From CAVTTH01 sp963737545 (GTDB lineage: Bacteria > Verrucomicrobiota > Verrucomicrobiia > Chthoniobacterales > UBA10450): a stretch of 64,000 nt of DNA. Below are positions 25,287-33,071 of the stretch, in pieces; positions within the stretch are counted from its first letter, which is position 1; each line of letters begins with the position of its first letter. The position numbers and the translations under genes are program-made. The DNA lies in assembly GCA_963737545.1 (NCBI GenBank), contig CAVTTH010000003.1, positions 1,054,001-1,118,000 on the forward strand. Direction: 5' to 3'. The notes under the pieces are model-generated. The model saw nothing but the letters and a program-made list of their open reading frames with translations, did no database searches and was not told the origin of the DNA.

Positions 25287-27065
25287 TTATGAAATTGTCG
25301 GGACGTGTGAGTGAGTCTCCCGATTTCGTTCCAAGCTTACTACAGCATCGCAATGCTCAATCGTGGTTAGGCGATGTGCGATGATGATGAGAGTTAACTG
25401 GCCTTGCAACGCGTTGATTGCATCAAGCACTTCGGATTCGGTCTGGTTGTCCAACGCGCTGGTGGCTTCGTCAAGAATCAGAACCTGGGGCCGATGGTAA
25501 AGCGCCCGCGCCAGGCCGATGCGCTGGCGTTGTCCACCGGAAAGCCGTGCCCCGCGTTCGCCCACCACGGTATCCCAGCGCGCCGGCAGGTCGCTTTCAA
25601 TGAAGTTAAGAATCTGCGCCGCTTCTGCTGCTTCTCGAAGTGCTGTGTGATCCACCTCATCAGGCGGTATTCCAAAGGCAATGTTTGCGGTTACGGAGGC
25701 ATCCAGAAGATAGATGTCCTGCGGCACGTAACCGATCATCGATCGCCACGACGAAAAATCACGCGGAGTGAGAACCTGGTCATCGACGCGAATAACTCCG
25801 GATTGTGGGCGGTGCAGGCCCAGGATGATGTCAACGAGCGTTGATTTTCCCGAGCCAGTAGCGCCGACGATGCCGACGCTGCTGTTTTTGGGAATATCGA
25901 GCGAAAAATTCTCCAGCACCGGGCGATTTGAGTCCGAATAATTGAAGGTGATGTTTTCGAGACGGATCGCTTTCTGGAACGAGACTGGCGCAGACTTGTC
26001 GTTAGGCTGAGGCGCGGTCGAGATTGGTGGAGTTTTGGCGATTTCAGCCAGCTCCGTTTCAATCTCATCGACGGTGTAGCGCATGGTATTGATCTGGTTG
26101 AGCTGACTGTAGAGAAGTTGGATTGATGGCAGCATTCGATACCCTGCCAATGCCATGACGGAGAGGTTGGGGAGAATGTCGCTGAACGCGCGGCCATGTG
26201 CCGCCAGCCAGATGACAGCGACCACCAATCCGCCGAATGCGATCGGCTCGACAAGGTAACGGGGACCGTTTCCATAGATAGGCACCCAGGGGTAAAGCCG
26301 GGCCTGGGCCGCCGAGTGCCGCGCGAATTCGCCTGTGAAATACGCCGCCCGGTCATGGACGAGGATCGGTTTGATACCGCCGAGGAACTGTTGGGCGGCA
26401 ATAATGGTTCCCATATTTGCCTGGTTGATTCCTTCGCCCAGACGGTGTGAGCGGCGGCGCAGGAGCAGAAAGACGGTAACGTAAAAACCCCCCAGGAAGA
26501 AGGCTGCTCCCAACGCGATCGCGGGTTGGACAAGAAATACCGTGAGCAAGAGGAAGGCGAGCGTGACAATACGTGAAAGGGATTCCATCGAGGGGAGGAA
26601 AACGCCGTTGATGAACTGCATCACGTCAAACACGACTTTCTGCAGCAACGCGCCCGAATTCCGCTCGAGGAAGTAGCCATAGGGCCGCGCAGACAAAGCC
26701 TCCATCAGCCGGGTCCGAAGGAAGTGACCAAGTCCGTGGCCGTATTTGGTTCGAACAACCTCGCCAGCCAGGGTAACGGCATTGGAGAGAAAGAGGAGAA
26801 CGATGGAAGCAATTCCCGCCCAAATTAGCAGCGTATTCTGATCCATGGGCGGCAGATGAGCCAGCAACCAGCTCCCGAAATGGCTGTTGCGGATTCTCTC
26901 AGGTTGCGCGGCAAGGGCGAAAAACGGAAAGATCGACGTGACTCCAATAACTTGGAAGAGACCGTTCAAAAAGATGACCGCGACGACAAGCGCAAGCTTG
27001 CGGCGTCCATACGGTGCCGCGAGCGCGAGACAGCGGGAAAGAAGGCGGAAAAAGCCTCTTGTCAT
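25287..27065 (-). CDS. PglK/MsbA-like ABC flippase (fused membrane and ATPase domains)
   Basis: 592 residues from ATG 27065, two bases after the stop of the methyltransferase gene. Residues 1-330 hold six membrane helices of the ABC exporter type. The ATPase half has Walker A GIVGATGSGKSTLV, Q-loop IGYVPQDIYLLDA, signature LSGGQRQRIGLARALY, Walker B VLILDEATSALD and H-loop IAHRLTTIEHCD. The LSGGQ half-transporter with this membrane part is like PglK, which flips lipid-linked oligosaccharides. No Wzx-type flippase is present in the locus, so this is the likely export step to the periplasm. Confidence 0.88.
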   Translation of the reverse strand: MTRGFFRLLSRCLALAAPYGRRKLALVVAVIFLNGLFQVIGVTSIFPFFALAAQPERIRNSHFGSWLLAHLPPMDQNTLLIWAGIASIVLLFLSNAVTLAGEVVRTKYGHGLGHFLRTRLMEALSARPYGYFLERNSGALLQKVVFDVMQFINGVFLPSMESLSRIVTLAFLLLTVFLVQPAIALGAAFFLGGFYVTVFLLLRRRSHRLGEGINQANMGTIIAAQQFLGGIKPILVHDRAAYFTGEFARHSAAQARLYPWVPIYGNGPRYLVEPIAFGGLVVAVIWLAAHGRAFSDILPNLSVMALAGYRMLPSIQLLYSQLNQINTMRYTVDEIETELAEIAKTPPISTAPQPNDKSAPVSFQKAIRLENITFNYSDSNRPVLENFSLDIPKNSSVGIVGATGSGKSTLVDIILGLHRPQSGVIRVDDQVLTPRDFSSWRSMIGYVPQDIYLLDASVTANIAFGIPPDEVDHTALREAAEAAQILNFIESDLPARWDTVVGERGARLSGGQRQRIGLARALYHRPQVLILDEATSALDNQTESEVLDAINALQGQLTLIIIAHRLTTIEHCDAVVSLERNRETHSHVPTIS

Positions 27066-27067
27066 CT

Positions 27068-27847
27068 CTAGCAAATCCTCAAATCGGGTTCCATATGCCG
27101 TTGTTCGGCGCGGCTGGTTTCGATCACGATTTCAAGGGGAGCGTTTTCGGCAAGATCAGAAGTGCTCATCTTTTTCCTGGGTCCGGGTTTCTCGGCTGCC
27201 ATAACCATCGTCATCCAAAGACCGGGTATCCGTCCAGCACCAGCGAACTGCAAATCCACGAATCCGACCTCCTGTAGGAGCGCCGAAAGTGTGCGTTTAC
27301 TCCAAAGCTTGATGTGGCCTCCGTCCCAGAGCGGGTTAGCATGCCGATCCCATTTCCCAAAAAGCGAGATGGAAAGATTTTTTAGATAGCCGTGATACGG
27401 AGTGGTGCAGATAAATCTGCCACCGGGTTTAAGCGCATTGTAACATCCGGTCGCCCATTCGCGCGGCGCGTAAAGGTGCTCGACCACTTCGGTGCTGATC
27501 ACAATATCAAATGGTGGTTCATTGAGCTTTTCCAGAATCGTGTCATCTGCCGGCAGCGCTTCGAATCGTCCATCGGGATATGTCTGCCGTGCAATGGCAA
27601 TTCCCTCCGTGCTGAGGTCGATCCCGACAACCTCGCAGCCGCGCCGAAGAAATTCGGCACAGGCTGCGCCGTTTCCACATCCAACATCGAGGATCCTCAG
27701 GCCTGGCCTTAGCTCACCGCAATAACTCAACACTCGCGGCATGAAATGCACGTGCATGTGCGATTCCGCCGCGCTCTTGAATCCGTAATCCTGATACCGC
27801 GTAAAAGGCTTCGCCTCACGCGGTCCGGTGCGATTATCGAATGGCAT
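27068..27847 (-). CDS. Class I SAM-dependent methyltransferase (UbiG-like)
   Basis: 259 residues. Motif I LRILDVGCGNGAACAEFL, then VVGIDLSTEGIAIAR, FDIVISTEVVEHLYAPREW (motif II) and LKPGGRFICTTPYHGYLKN (motif III) give a clear UbiG/Methyltransf_11-type fold. The C-terminal hydrophobic stretch RIPGLWMTMVMAAEKPG is like those of membrane-peripheral sugar-lipid methyltransferases. It is the first gene of the long minus-strand glycan series, directly upstream of the ABC flippase, and starts about 45 bases from the tRNA-Gln. Confidence 0.82.
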   Translation of the reverse strand: MPFDNRTGPREAKPFTRYQDYGFKSAAESHMHVHFMPRVLSYCGELRPGLRILDVGCGNGAACAEFLRRGCEVVGIDLSTEGIAIARQTYPDGRFEALPADDTILEKLNEPPFDIVISTEVVEHLYAPREWATGCYNALKPGGRFICTTPYHGYLKNLSISLFGKWDRHANPLWDGGHIKLWSKRTLSALLQEVGFVDLQFAGAGRIPGLWMTMVMAAEKPGPRKKMSTSDLAENAPLEIVIETSRAEQRHMEPDLRIC

Positions 27848-27892
27848 GTTTTACGTTCAAAGCCACGTGGGCCAAAAGGCCTTTACGTGGCG

Positions 27893-27966
27893 TGGCTACC
27901 CCGCATGGATTTGAACCATGAATAACGCCTCCAAAGGGCGCTGTGTTACCGTTACACCACGGGGTA
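27893..27966 (-). tRNA. tRNA-Gln (anticodon UUG)
   Basis: 74 nt including encoded CCA. Acceptor stem TACCCCG/CGGGGTA, D-arm GTGT-ACAC, anticodon stem GCGCC/GGCGT with loop CTTTGGA (anticodon TTG), T-arm CATGG-TTCAAAT-CCATG, discriminator G. All four arms pair fully. Confidence 0.93.
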
Positions 27967-28003
27967 CACGTACCGCGCACTCTAGCTTGGCCGTTTTGAA
28001 ATA

Positions 28004-28074
28004 AAGCGCAACGGATTCGAACCGGAATAACCCCGAAAGCTTTCGGGGCTGTGTTACCGTTACACCACGGGGTA
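28004..28074 (-). pseudogene. Degenerate tRNA-Gln copy
   Basis: The first 26 bases of the minus strand (TACCCCGTGGTGTAACGGTA onward) equal the 5' half of the nearby tRNA-Gln, and a GGTTCGAATCC T-loop is still visible. The anticodon arm is replaced by the 18-bp perfect palindrome CCCCGAAAGCTTTCGGGG (loop would be 10 nt if a 5-bp stem is kept). The T-stem pairs poorly and the 3' end does not complement the TACCCCG acceptor strand. It cannot fold as a normal tRNA. Confidence 0.65.
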
Positions 28075-28136
28075 AACGCATTTCTGATCCGCGGAATCTC
28101 CGATCGTGATTGCAACGCTCGGTAGATAGTTAGATC

Positions 28137-28159
28137 GCAAATTGCAAAGCGCAATTTGC
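28137..28159. terminator. Possible hairpin downstream of the kinase gene
   Basis: GCAAATTGC and GCAATTTGC form a perfect 9-bp inverted repeat with a 5-base loop, 16 bases after the stop codon of the minus-strand histidine kinase gene. No T-run follows on the minus strand, so intrinsic termination is uncertain. Confidence 0.35.
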
Positions 28160-28174
28160 AAAATGCGCCCGCGG

Positions 28175-29323
28175 TCAAGCCGAGGCCGCGTTCGGGTGTT
28201 CGGTCTGGGGCACCGGGAGTCGAATATCGACCGTGGTGCCAGCGCCATGGACGCTGGCGATGGAAATTCTTCCGTTGTGCGCTTCGACCATCGCTTTGGC
28301 GATGGCGAGGCCGAGGCCGGTGCCGTGGGCTTTGCCGTGGGTGATAAATGGCTCGAAAAGATTGGGCAGGATCTCCGGCGGAATCCCGACGCCGGTGTCG
28401 GAGATTCGAATCACGACCTCGCCGAGCACGAGATCGGTCGTGATGGTGAGAATGCCGCCTTCGGGCATGGCTTCGCGCGAGTTCTTGATAATGTTGCAAA
28501 GGACCCGGGCAAACCGCGCCAGATCGATTTCTATTTCGCCCTCGTAGCGAATGTGTTTGGTGAGCTGAATGTTTTGGCCCGGCAGGAGGTGCAGGGCCGG
28601 TCGATTAAGCTCGTTGAGCAGGCGCCAGATGCTCATCCGTTCTTTCACCAGTGCGGTCGAACCGCGGGCGTAGTCGAGCAACTCCTGTGTCATCGCCAGC
28701 ATCCCGCCGACCGCGCCGTCGAGCATGGAGGTGAGTTCGCGCAGACGCGGGTCGGCGCTCTCGCTCGCGATCAATTCCGAGCAACAGCGTACGATGCAGA
28801 TCGGATTCTTGAGGTCGTGAATGATGGTGCTGGCCATCGTTCCGACCAGACTGAGGCGCTCGGTCCGCATGACTTCATTGATGAAATGGGAGTTAATGCC
28901 GCGCAGTCGATCGGAGACGCAGCGAAGAAAATTCATGTGCACCCGGCTGGGCGCGAGTTCGAGAAGATGCTGAAAGGTGGGCTCGGTCAGCGTCCCGAGA
29001 ATGGTCGGCTGCGCCGCCGTGGCCATGGCGGAGCGGGGCACGCCTTCGAGCATCGCCATTTCCCCAAAGAAACTACCCGGTCGAATGAAGCCGAGAGTCT
29101 CCTGTTTGCCGCCGCGACCCAGTTTGGAAATTTTGACCGCGCCTTCGCCGACGAGATAGAGCGCATCGCCCTGATCGCCTTCGCGAAAGACGACGTCACC
29201 TTCCGCGACCCGAAGGAGGCCGACTTCGGGCCCGATTTCTTCGAGCACTTCGGGTTCGATCCCGGCGAAGAGCTGATTCTGGGAAAACTGCTCGAAGGCA
29301 TGCGCAGCGACGGCGGAGCTCAT
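28175..29323 (-). CDS. Sensor histidine kinase with N-terminal cyclic-nucleotide-binding domain
   Basis: 382 residues, soluble. Residues 15-130 form a cNMP-binding/CRP-like beta barrel (VVFREGDQGDALYLVGEGAV, RPGSFFGEMAML as phosphate-binding cassette). HisKA follows with the phospho-acceptor H169 in STIIHDLKNPI. The ATPase part has N box IIKNSREAMP, G1 DTGVGIPP and G2 GTGLGLAIAK. The kinase probably responds to a cytoplasmic nucleotide or other small ligand. The adjacent gene, nine bases upstream, is a response regulator, so the two form a signalling pair. The output is unknown, as the regulator has no DNA-binding domain. Confidence 0.87.
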   Translation of the reverse strand: MSSAVAAHAFEQFSQNQLFAGIEPEVLEEIGPEVGLLRVAEGDVVFREGDQGDALYLVGEGAVKISKLGRGGKQETLGFIRPGSFFGEMAMLEGVPRSAMATAAQPTILGTLTEPTFQHLLELAPSRVHMNFLRCVSDRLRGINSHFINEVMRTERLSLVGTMASTIIHDLKNPICIVRCCSELIASESADPRLRELTSMLDGAVGGMLAMTQELLDYARGSTALVKERMSIWRLLNELNRPALHLLPGQNIQLTKHIRYEGEIEIDLARFARVLCNIIKNSREAMPEGGILTITTDLVLGEVVIRISDTGVGIPPEILPNLFEPFITHGKAHGTGLGLAIAKAMVEAHNGRISIASVHGAGTTVDIRLPVPQTEHPNAASA

Positions 29324-29332
29324 GAAATCGCT

Positions 29333-30043
29333 TTAGTGGAGGGCGGGCTGGAAAGTCCCGCCGGAACTCGCGCGGGAGAGATGGAAGCTGTCCAGGATCG
29401 CTTTGCAATACAAAACCATCTCGGTCGGCCCATGTGGTTTGCGCAGGTAGCCGGCGAGCCCGGCCGAGATCAGGCCCTGGAGTTGTTCCTTGTCGATGAA
29501 ACCGGTCGAGAGCACGATCGGCACGTCGGTGGTGATGGCGCGAAGCCGTTCGAATGTTTCGGCTCCGTTCATTACCGGCATGGTGAGATCGAGCAGAATC
29601 AGATTGAAAGCACGAGGGCGCCGGCGAACAAAATCGATGCATTCGAAACCGGATTGCGCGGTCACGACTTCGAAGCCGGCGTCGGCGAAAATTCTTTTGC
29701 AAAGAGTGAGCACGTTCTCTTCGTCATCCACGACCAGGATGCATTGTCTCTTCGCCGGCGGAGGTGAGGGATTCTTCGGTTGGGTAAAGGCGGCAAGATC
29801 CGGGTGAATGACCACTTTGCTGGGGGAGCCGCCCGATCGCTCCACCATTTTCGAAATGATTTTCTCAGCCCGCTCCACGCTGGCGCGGAGCATGGCGAAG
29901 TATTTCTCCGACCCGGGACTGCCGTCCCAGACATTTTCGATCAAGGCGCTGGTGCCAGAAATGATCTGCAAAAGGTTGTTTAATTCGCTCGTGGCCTCCG
30001 GCGATCCCGATGAGGAACTGGGCGGCTGGTTGTTGGAACTCAT
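29333..30043 (-). CDS. Response regulator with N-terminal degenerate dimerisation domain
   Basis: 236 residues. The C-terminal receiver domain (100-225) has the acidic pair D106-D107 (VVDDEENV), phospho-acceptor D152 (LLDLTMPVMNG), the conserved Thr/Ser region (VLSTGF) and the lysine in LRKPHG. The N-terminal LNNLLQIISGTSALI...MLRASVERAEKI looks like the helical dimerisation part of hybrid kinases, but the usual His before the NNLL is missing. It may be a phosphorelay partner or a kinase relic. It is upstream of, and likely transcribed with, the cNMP kinase gene. Confidence 0.8.
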   Translation of the reverse strand: MSSNNQPPSSSSGSPEATSELNNLLQIISGTSALIENVWDGSPGSEKYFAMLRASVERAEKIISKMVERSGGSPSKVVIHPDLAAFTQPKNPSPPPAKRQCILVVDDEENVLTLCKRIFADAGFEVVTAQSGFECIDFVRRRPRAFNLILLDLTMPVMNGAETFERLRAITTDVPIVLSTGFIDKEQLQGLISAGLAGYLRKPHGPTEMVLYCKAILDSFHLSRASSGGTFQPALH

Positions 30044-30309
30044 TTTTTGGAAATTGGGGTTTATCTGCTGATGGCTGCCCCAATCCCAGGGGTTCCACGG
30101 TCAAGGCGCACGGAAGAAGCAAACCGGACGTAACGAAGGGATACTTCCGCGGGCATGATTGCGCTCCAAAGTAGCAGTCAGCGTGCCGTTACCCGCTCGC
30201 CCCCTGCCCGGCACGATTTCCCCAGGCCTCGGTCTCGCAAATCGCGCGACCGACGGGCAAATGCTCATTCGCGAAAAGGGCAAATCGGGCTATATTTTCG
30301 GTCCGCGAT

Positions 30310-31075
30310 ATGAACGAATTGATCATTGAGAACTTGCACATTTCCATCGGCGACAAGGCGATCGTCCGTGGTCTTAGCCTGAGGCTGCCGCGTGGCGAAG
30401 TGCACGCCATCATGGGGCCGAACGGCTCGGGCAAGAGCACGCTGGCCAAGGTCCTGGCCGGCCATCCGGATTACCACGTGACCAAGGGTACTGTGATGAT
30501 GGATGGCGAAAACCTTCTCGAGCTCGAACCGGATGAACGGGCGCGCCGCGGACTTTTCCTTGCCTTCCAATACCCGAGCGAGATTCCGGGTGTAACGATC
30601 GCGAATTTTCTGCGCGCCGCGGTGCAGGCGCGTTTGCCTGAAGGTGAGGAACTCGAAGCGACAGATTATTACGCCAAGCTCTACGAAAAGATGGAGCTGC
30701 TCGGGCATGGATCGCTCGTTTACCTCGCGCTCGGTCAATGAAGGATTTTCCGGGGGCGAAAAGAAGCGGACCGAGATTTTGCAGCTGGCCATGCTCGATC
30801 CGAAATATGCCGTTCTCGATGAAACCGATAGCGGTCTCGATATTGATGCGCTCAAGACCGTCGCGCACGGCGTTAATTCTTTAAGAGGACCGAACCTCGG
30901 AGTTCTTTTGATCACGCACTATCAGCGGCTCCTGAATTATATCGTGCCCGACTACGTGCATGTGATGGTGGCCGGGCGTATAGTACGGAGTGGCCGCAAG
31001 GAACTTGCGCTCGAACTGGAGGAGCGCGGATACGATTGGGCCCGCGAGGAGAGCCGCGAAATGGCAGTTAACTAG
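30310..31075 (+). CDS. sufC: SufC, Fe-S assembly ATPase (apparent frameshift)
   Basis: Two frames join to a complete SufC of about 255 residues. The first, from ATG 30310, has IENLHISIGDKAIVRGLSL, Walker A GPNGSGKSTLAKVL and FLAFQYPSEIPGV. The second, from about 30707, has NEGFSGGEKKRTEILQLAML (signature), VLDETDSGLDIDAL (Walker B) and LLITHYQRLLNYI. The break is at 30706, where one extra C follows GGG (CTCGGG-C-ATGGAT). As SufC is essential when it is the only Fe-S machinery, a sequencing error is the simplest reading. It acts with SufB and SufD as the SufBC2D scaffold. Confidence 0.9.
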
Positions 31076-31084
31076 GATCGCTCC

Positions 31085-32494
31085 ATGAAAACTGAAACAT
31101 CAGCCGTCGATATTAATCGCAACATCGGGAACTTCTCCTACGACGTCACGCATGCCTACGACGCCGGAGTAGGGCTGTCCGAGAAAACGATTCATTACAT
31201 TTCCGATGTTAAGGAGGATCCCGATTGGGTCCGCGAATTTCGTCTCAAAGGTCTCAAGACATTTTTGGAAAAGCCGCTCCCGACGCATTGGGCGAGCAAG
31301 GATCTCGAGGCCATCGATTTCGACAAGATTCGTTATTACCTGAGTGGTGGCGTCCAGCCCAAGCGCAACTGGGAAGATGTGCCCGAGGATGTGAAACGCA
31401 CGTTCGAGCGGCTCGGAATTCCGGAGCAGGAACGGAGATTTCTCGCCGGGGTTGAAGCGCAGTTCGACAGCGAAGCCGTTTATTCGAACATCAAGAAAGC
31501 GGTCGGCGAACAGGGCGTCATCTTCGTTGGATCGACCGAAGGTTTGAAGGAGCACCCGGAGATTTTCCGGAAGTGGTTTGGCAAGGTCATCCCGATCGGC
31601 GACAACAAATTCAGCGCGCTCAATTCCGCCGTCTTCAGCGGCGGCTCGTTCATCTATGTGCCGCCGGGGGTGAAGGTGAAACATCCGCTCCAGGCATATT
31701 TCCGCATCAACGCCGAAAATTTTGGTCAGTTCGAGCGCACGCTCATCATTTGCGACGAGGGTTCGGAGTTAACCTACATGGAGGGCTGCACCGCGCCGAA
31801 GTTCAACACCGCGACGTTGCACAGCGCGGTCGTCGAACTGGTCGCGCTCAAAGGCGCCAAGCTCCAATACATCACCGTGCAAAACTGGAGCGCGAACGTT
31901 TTCAATCTCGTGACCAAGCGCGGGATCGCGCATGAAGACGCACAGGTGAAGTGGATCGACTGCAACATCGGCTCCCGCCTAACCATGAAATATCCGGGCG
32001 TGATCATGAAGGGCCGCAAAGCGCGTGGCGAAGTTCTTTCCATCGCGCTGGCCAATGACGGCCAGCACCAGGACACTGGCGCAAAGATGATTCATGCCGC
32101 CGACGAAACGACTTCAAATATCATTTCGAAATCGATCTCCATCGGCACCGGGCGCGCCACCTATCGCGGTTTGGTGCACGTGCCGAAGCATCTCAAGCAT
32201 TGCAAGAACAACACCGAATGCGACGCGCTTCTCATTAACGCCACGTCACGCACCGATACCTATCCGGCCATCACTGTGCGCGGAACCGGCAACGCGGTGC
32301 AACACGAGGCCAGCGTTAGCCAGGTCAGCGCCGAGCAGATTTTCTACATGCAACAGCGCGGCCTGACCGAAGCGCAGGCCATGAGTCTGAGCGTCAATGG
32401 CTTCGTCAACGATCTCGTCCGCCAGTTCCCAATGGAATACAGCGTCGAACTCAAACGCCTGATCGAGCTGGAAATGGAAGGCTCGGTCGGATAG
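31085..32494 (+). CDS. sufB: SufB, Fe-S cluster assembly scaffold
   Basis: 469 residues, full family length. FGKVIPIGDNKFSALNSAVF, GGSFIYVPPGVKVKHPLQAY, LTYMEGCTAPKFNTATLHSA, VKWIDCNIGSRLTMKYPGV and NTECDALLINATSRTDTYP are SufB hallmarks; the last contains the conserved cluster-related Cys, and the EASVSQVSAEQIFYMQQRGL region follows. SufB receives sulfur and builds the nascent Fe-S cluster with SufC and SufD. It begins ten bases after sufC. Confidence 0.96.
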   Translation: MKTETSAVDINRNIGNFSYDVTHAYDAGVGLSEKTIHYISDVKEDPDWVREFRLKGLKTFLEKPLPTHWASKDLEAIDFDKIRYYLSGGVQPKRNWEDVPEDVKRTFERLGIPEQERRFLAGVEAQFDSEAVYSNIKKAVGEQGVIFVGSTEGLKEHPEIFRKWFGKVIPIGDNKFSALNSAVFSGGSFIYVPPGVKVKHPLQAYFRINAENFGQFERTLIICDEGSELTYMEGCTAPKFNTATLHSAVVELVALKGAKLQYITVQNWSANVFNLVTKRGIAHEDAQVKWIDCNIGSRLTMKYPGVIMKGRKARGEVLSIALANDGQHQDTGAKMIHAADETTSNIISKSISIGTGRATYRGLVHVPKHLKHCKNNTECDALLINATSRTDTYPAITVRGTGNAVQHEASVSQVSAEQIFYMQQRGLTEAQAMSLSVNGFVNDLVRQFPMEYSVELKRLIELEMEGSVG

Positions 32495-32522
32495 AAGTTG
32501 TCTAACAGAATCGTCGATTGCC

Positions 32523-32744
32523 ATGCCAGTCCCAACGCTTCCACTAAGCGAGATGACGGTGGAAGAGAAGCTACAAACGATGGAAGCGCTTTGGGAAAGC
32601 TTGTCCGCCAACTCGGAAGCAGTTAAATCGCCGGCATGGCACGAAGAAGAATTGCGCGAACGCGAGCGAAAGATCGCGTCGGGCGAGGCAAAGTTCATCG
32701 ATTGGAACGAAGCAAAAGCTGATCTTCATCGCCGAACTTCGTGA
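32523..32744 (+). CDS. Addiction-module antitoxin (Unstab_antitox-like)
   Basis: 73 residues. LSEMTVEEKLQTMEALWESLS, then PAWHEEELRERERKIASGEAKFIDWNEAKADL: the 'LxxxEKLxLxExLWxSL...P.WH..EL..R......G.......W.E....' layout is that of the short antitoxins paired with RelE/ParE toxins (PF09720). The stop codon overlaps the GTG start of the toxin gene (GTGA). It lies between sufB and sufD, with the same strand and no separate promoter seen. Confidence 0.85.
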   Translation: MPVPTLPLSEMTVEEKLQTMEALWESLSANSEAVKSPAWHEEELRERERKIASGEAKFIDWNEAKADLHRRTS

Positions 32745-33037
32745 GGATCGAGATCCTTCCAGAGGCACGCGACGATTTGCTCGCCGGGTTTCAATTCTAT
32801 GAGCATCAGGCGCGCGGTCTCGGCAATTATTTTCGCGATTCACTCGCGGCGGACATCGACTTGCTGGCCATCGACGGCGGCGTTCATGCCCAAGTCTTTG
32901 GATATCATCGCAGCTTGAGCAAGCGATTCCCATTTGCGATTTACTACCGGGTAGAGGAAAATGTGGTCCGAATCCGCGCGATTCTGGACTGCCGGAGAAA
33001 GCCTTCGTGGACTCGGCGAAGGCTTCAAGGCGCGTAA
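32741..33037 (+). CDS. ParE/RelE-family toxin
   Basis: 98 residues from GTG 32741. IEILPEARDDLLAGFQFYEHQARGLGNYF and LSKRFPFAIYYRVEENVVRIRAILDCRRKP give the ParE/RelE fold: two N-terminal helices packed on a beta sheet, with the basic C-terminus. ParE proteins poison gyrase and RelE proteins cleave mRNA; sequence alone does not decide which. Coupled by GTGA overlap to its antitoxin. Being inside the suf operon, it would be transcribed whenever sufB and sufD are. Confidence 0.85.
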   Translation: MRIEILPEARDDLLAGFQFYEHQARGLGNYFRDSLAADIDLLAIDGGVHAQVFGYHRSLSKRFPFAIYYRVEENVVRIRAILDCRRKPSWTRRRLQGA

Positions 33038-33071
33038 CCGAAAGGTTGTTAGGAATTGAACCAAGATCGAT

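Noticed and set aside
28004..28074. Second functional tRNA
   Set aside because: Anticodon loop would have 10 bases, T-stem pairs poorly and the acceptor 3' strand is missing.
27834..28499. 221-codon minus-strand frame with repeated CNGNTAP segments
   Set aside because: The repeats are the two tRNA-Gln copies translated, and the rest is antisense or shadow of the histidine kinase region.
28142..29767. 541-codon plus-strand frame
   Set aside because: It is antisense to the histidine kinase and response regulator genes, which have strong domain evidence.
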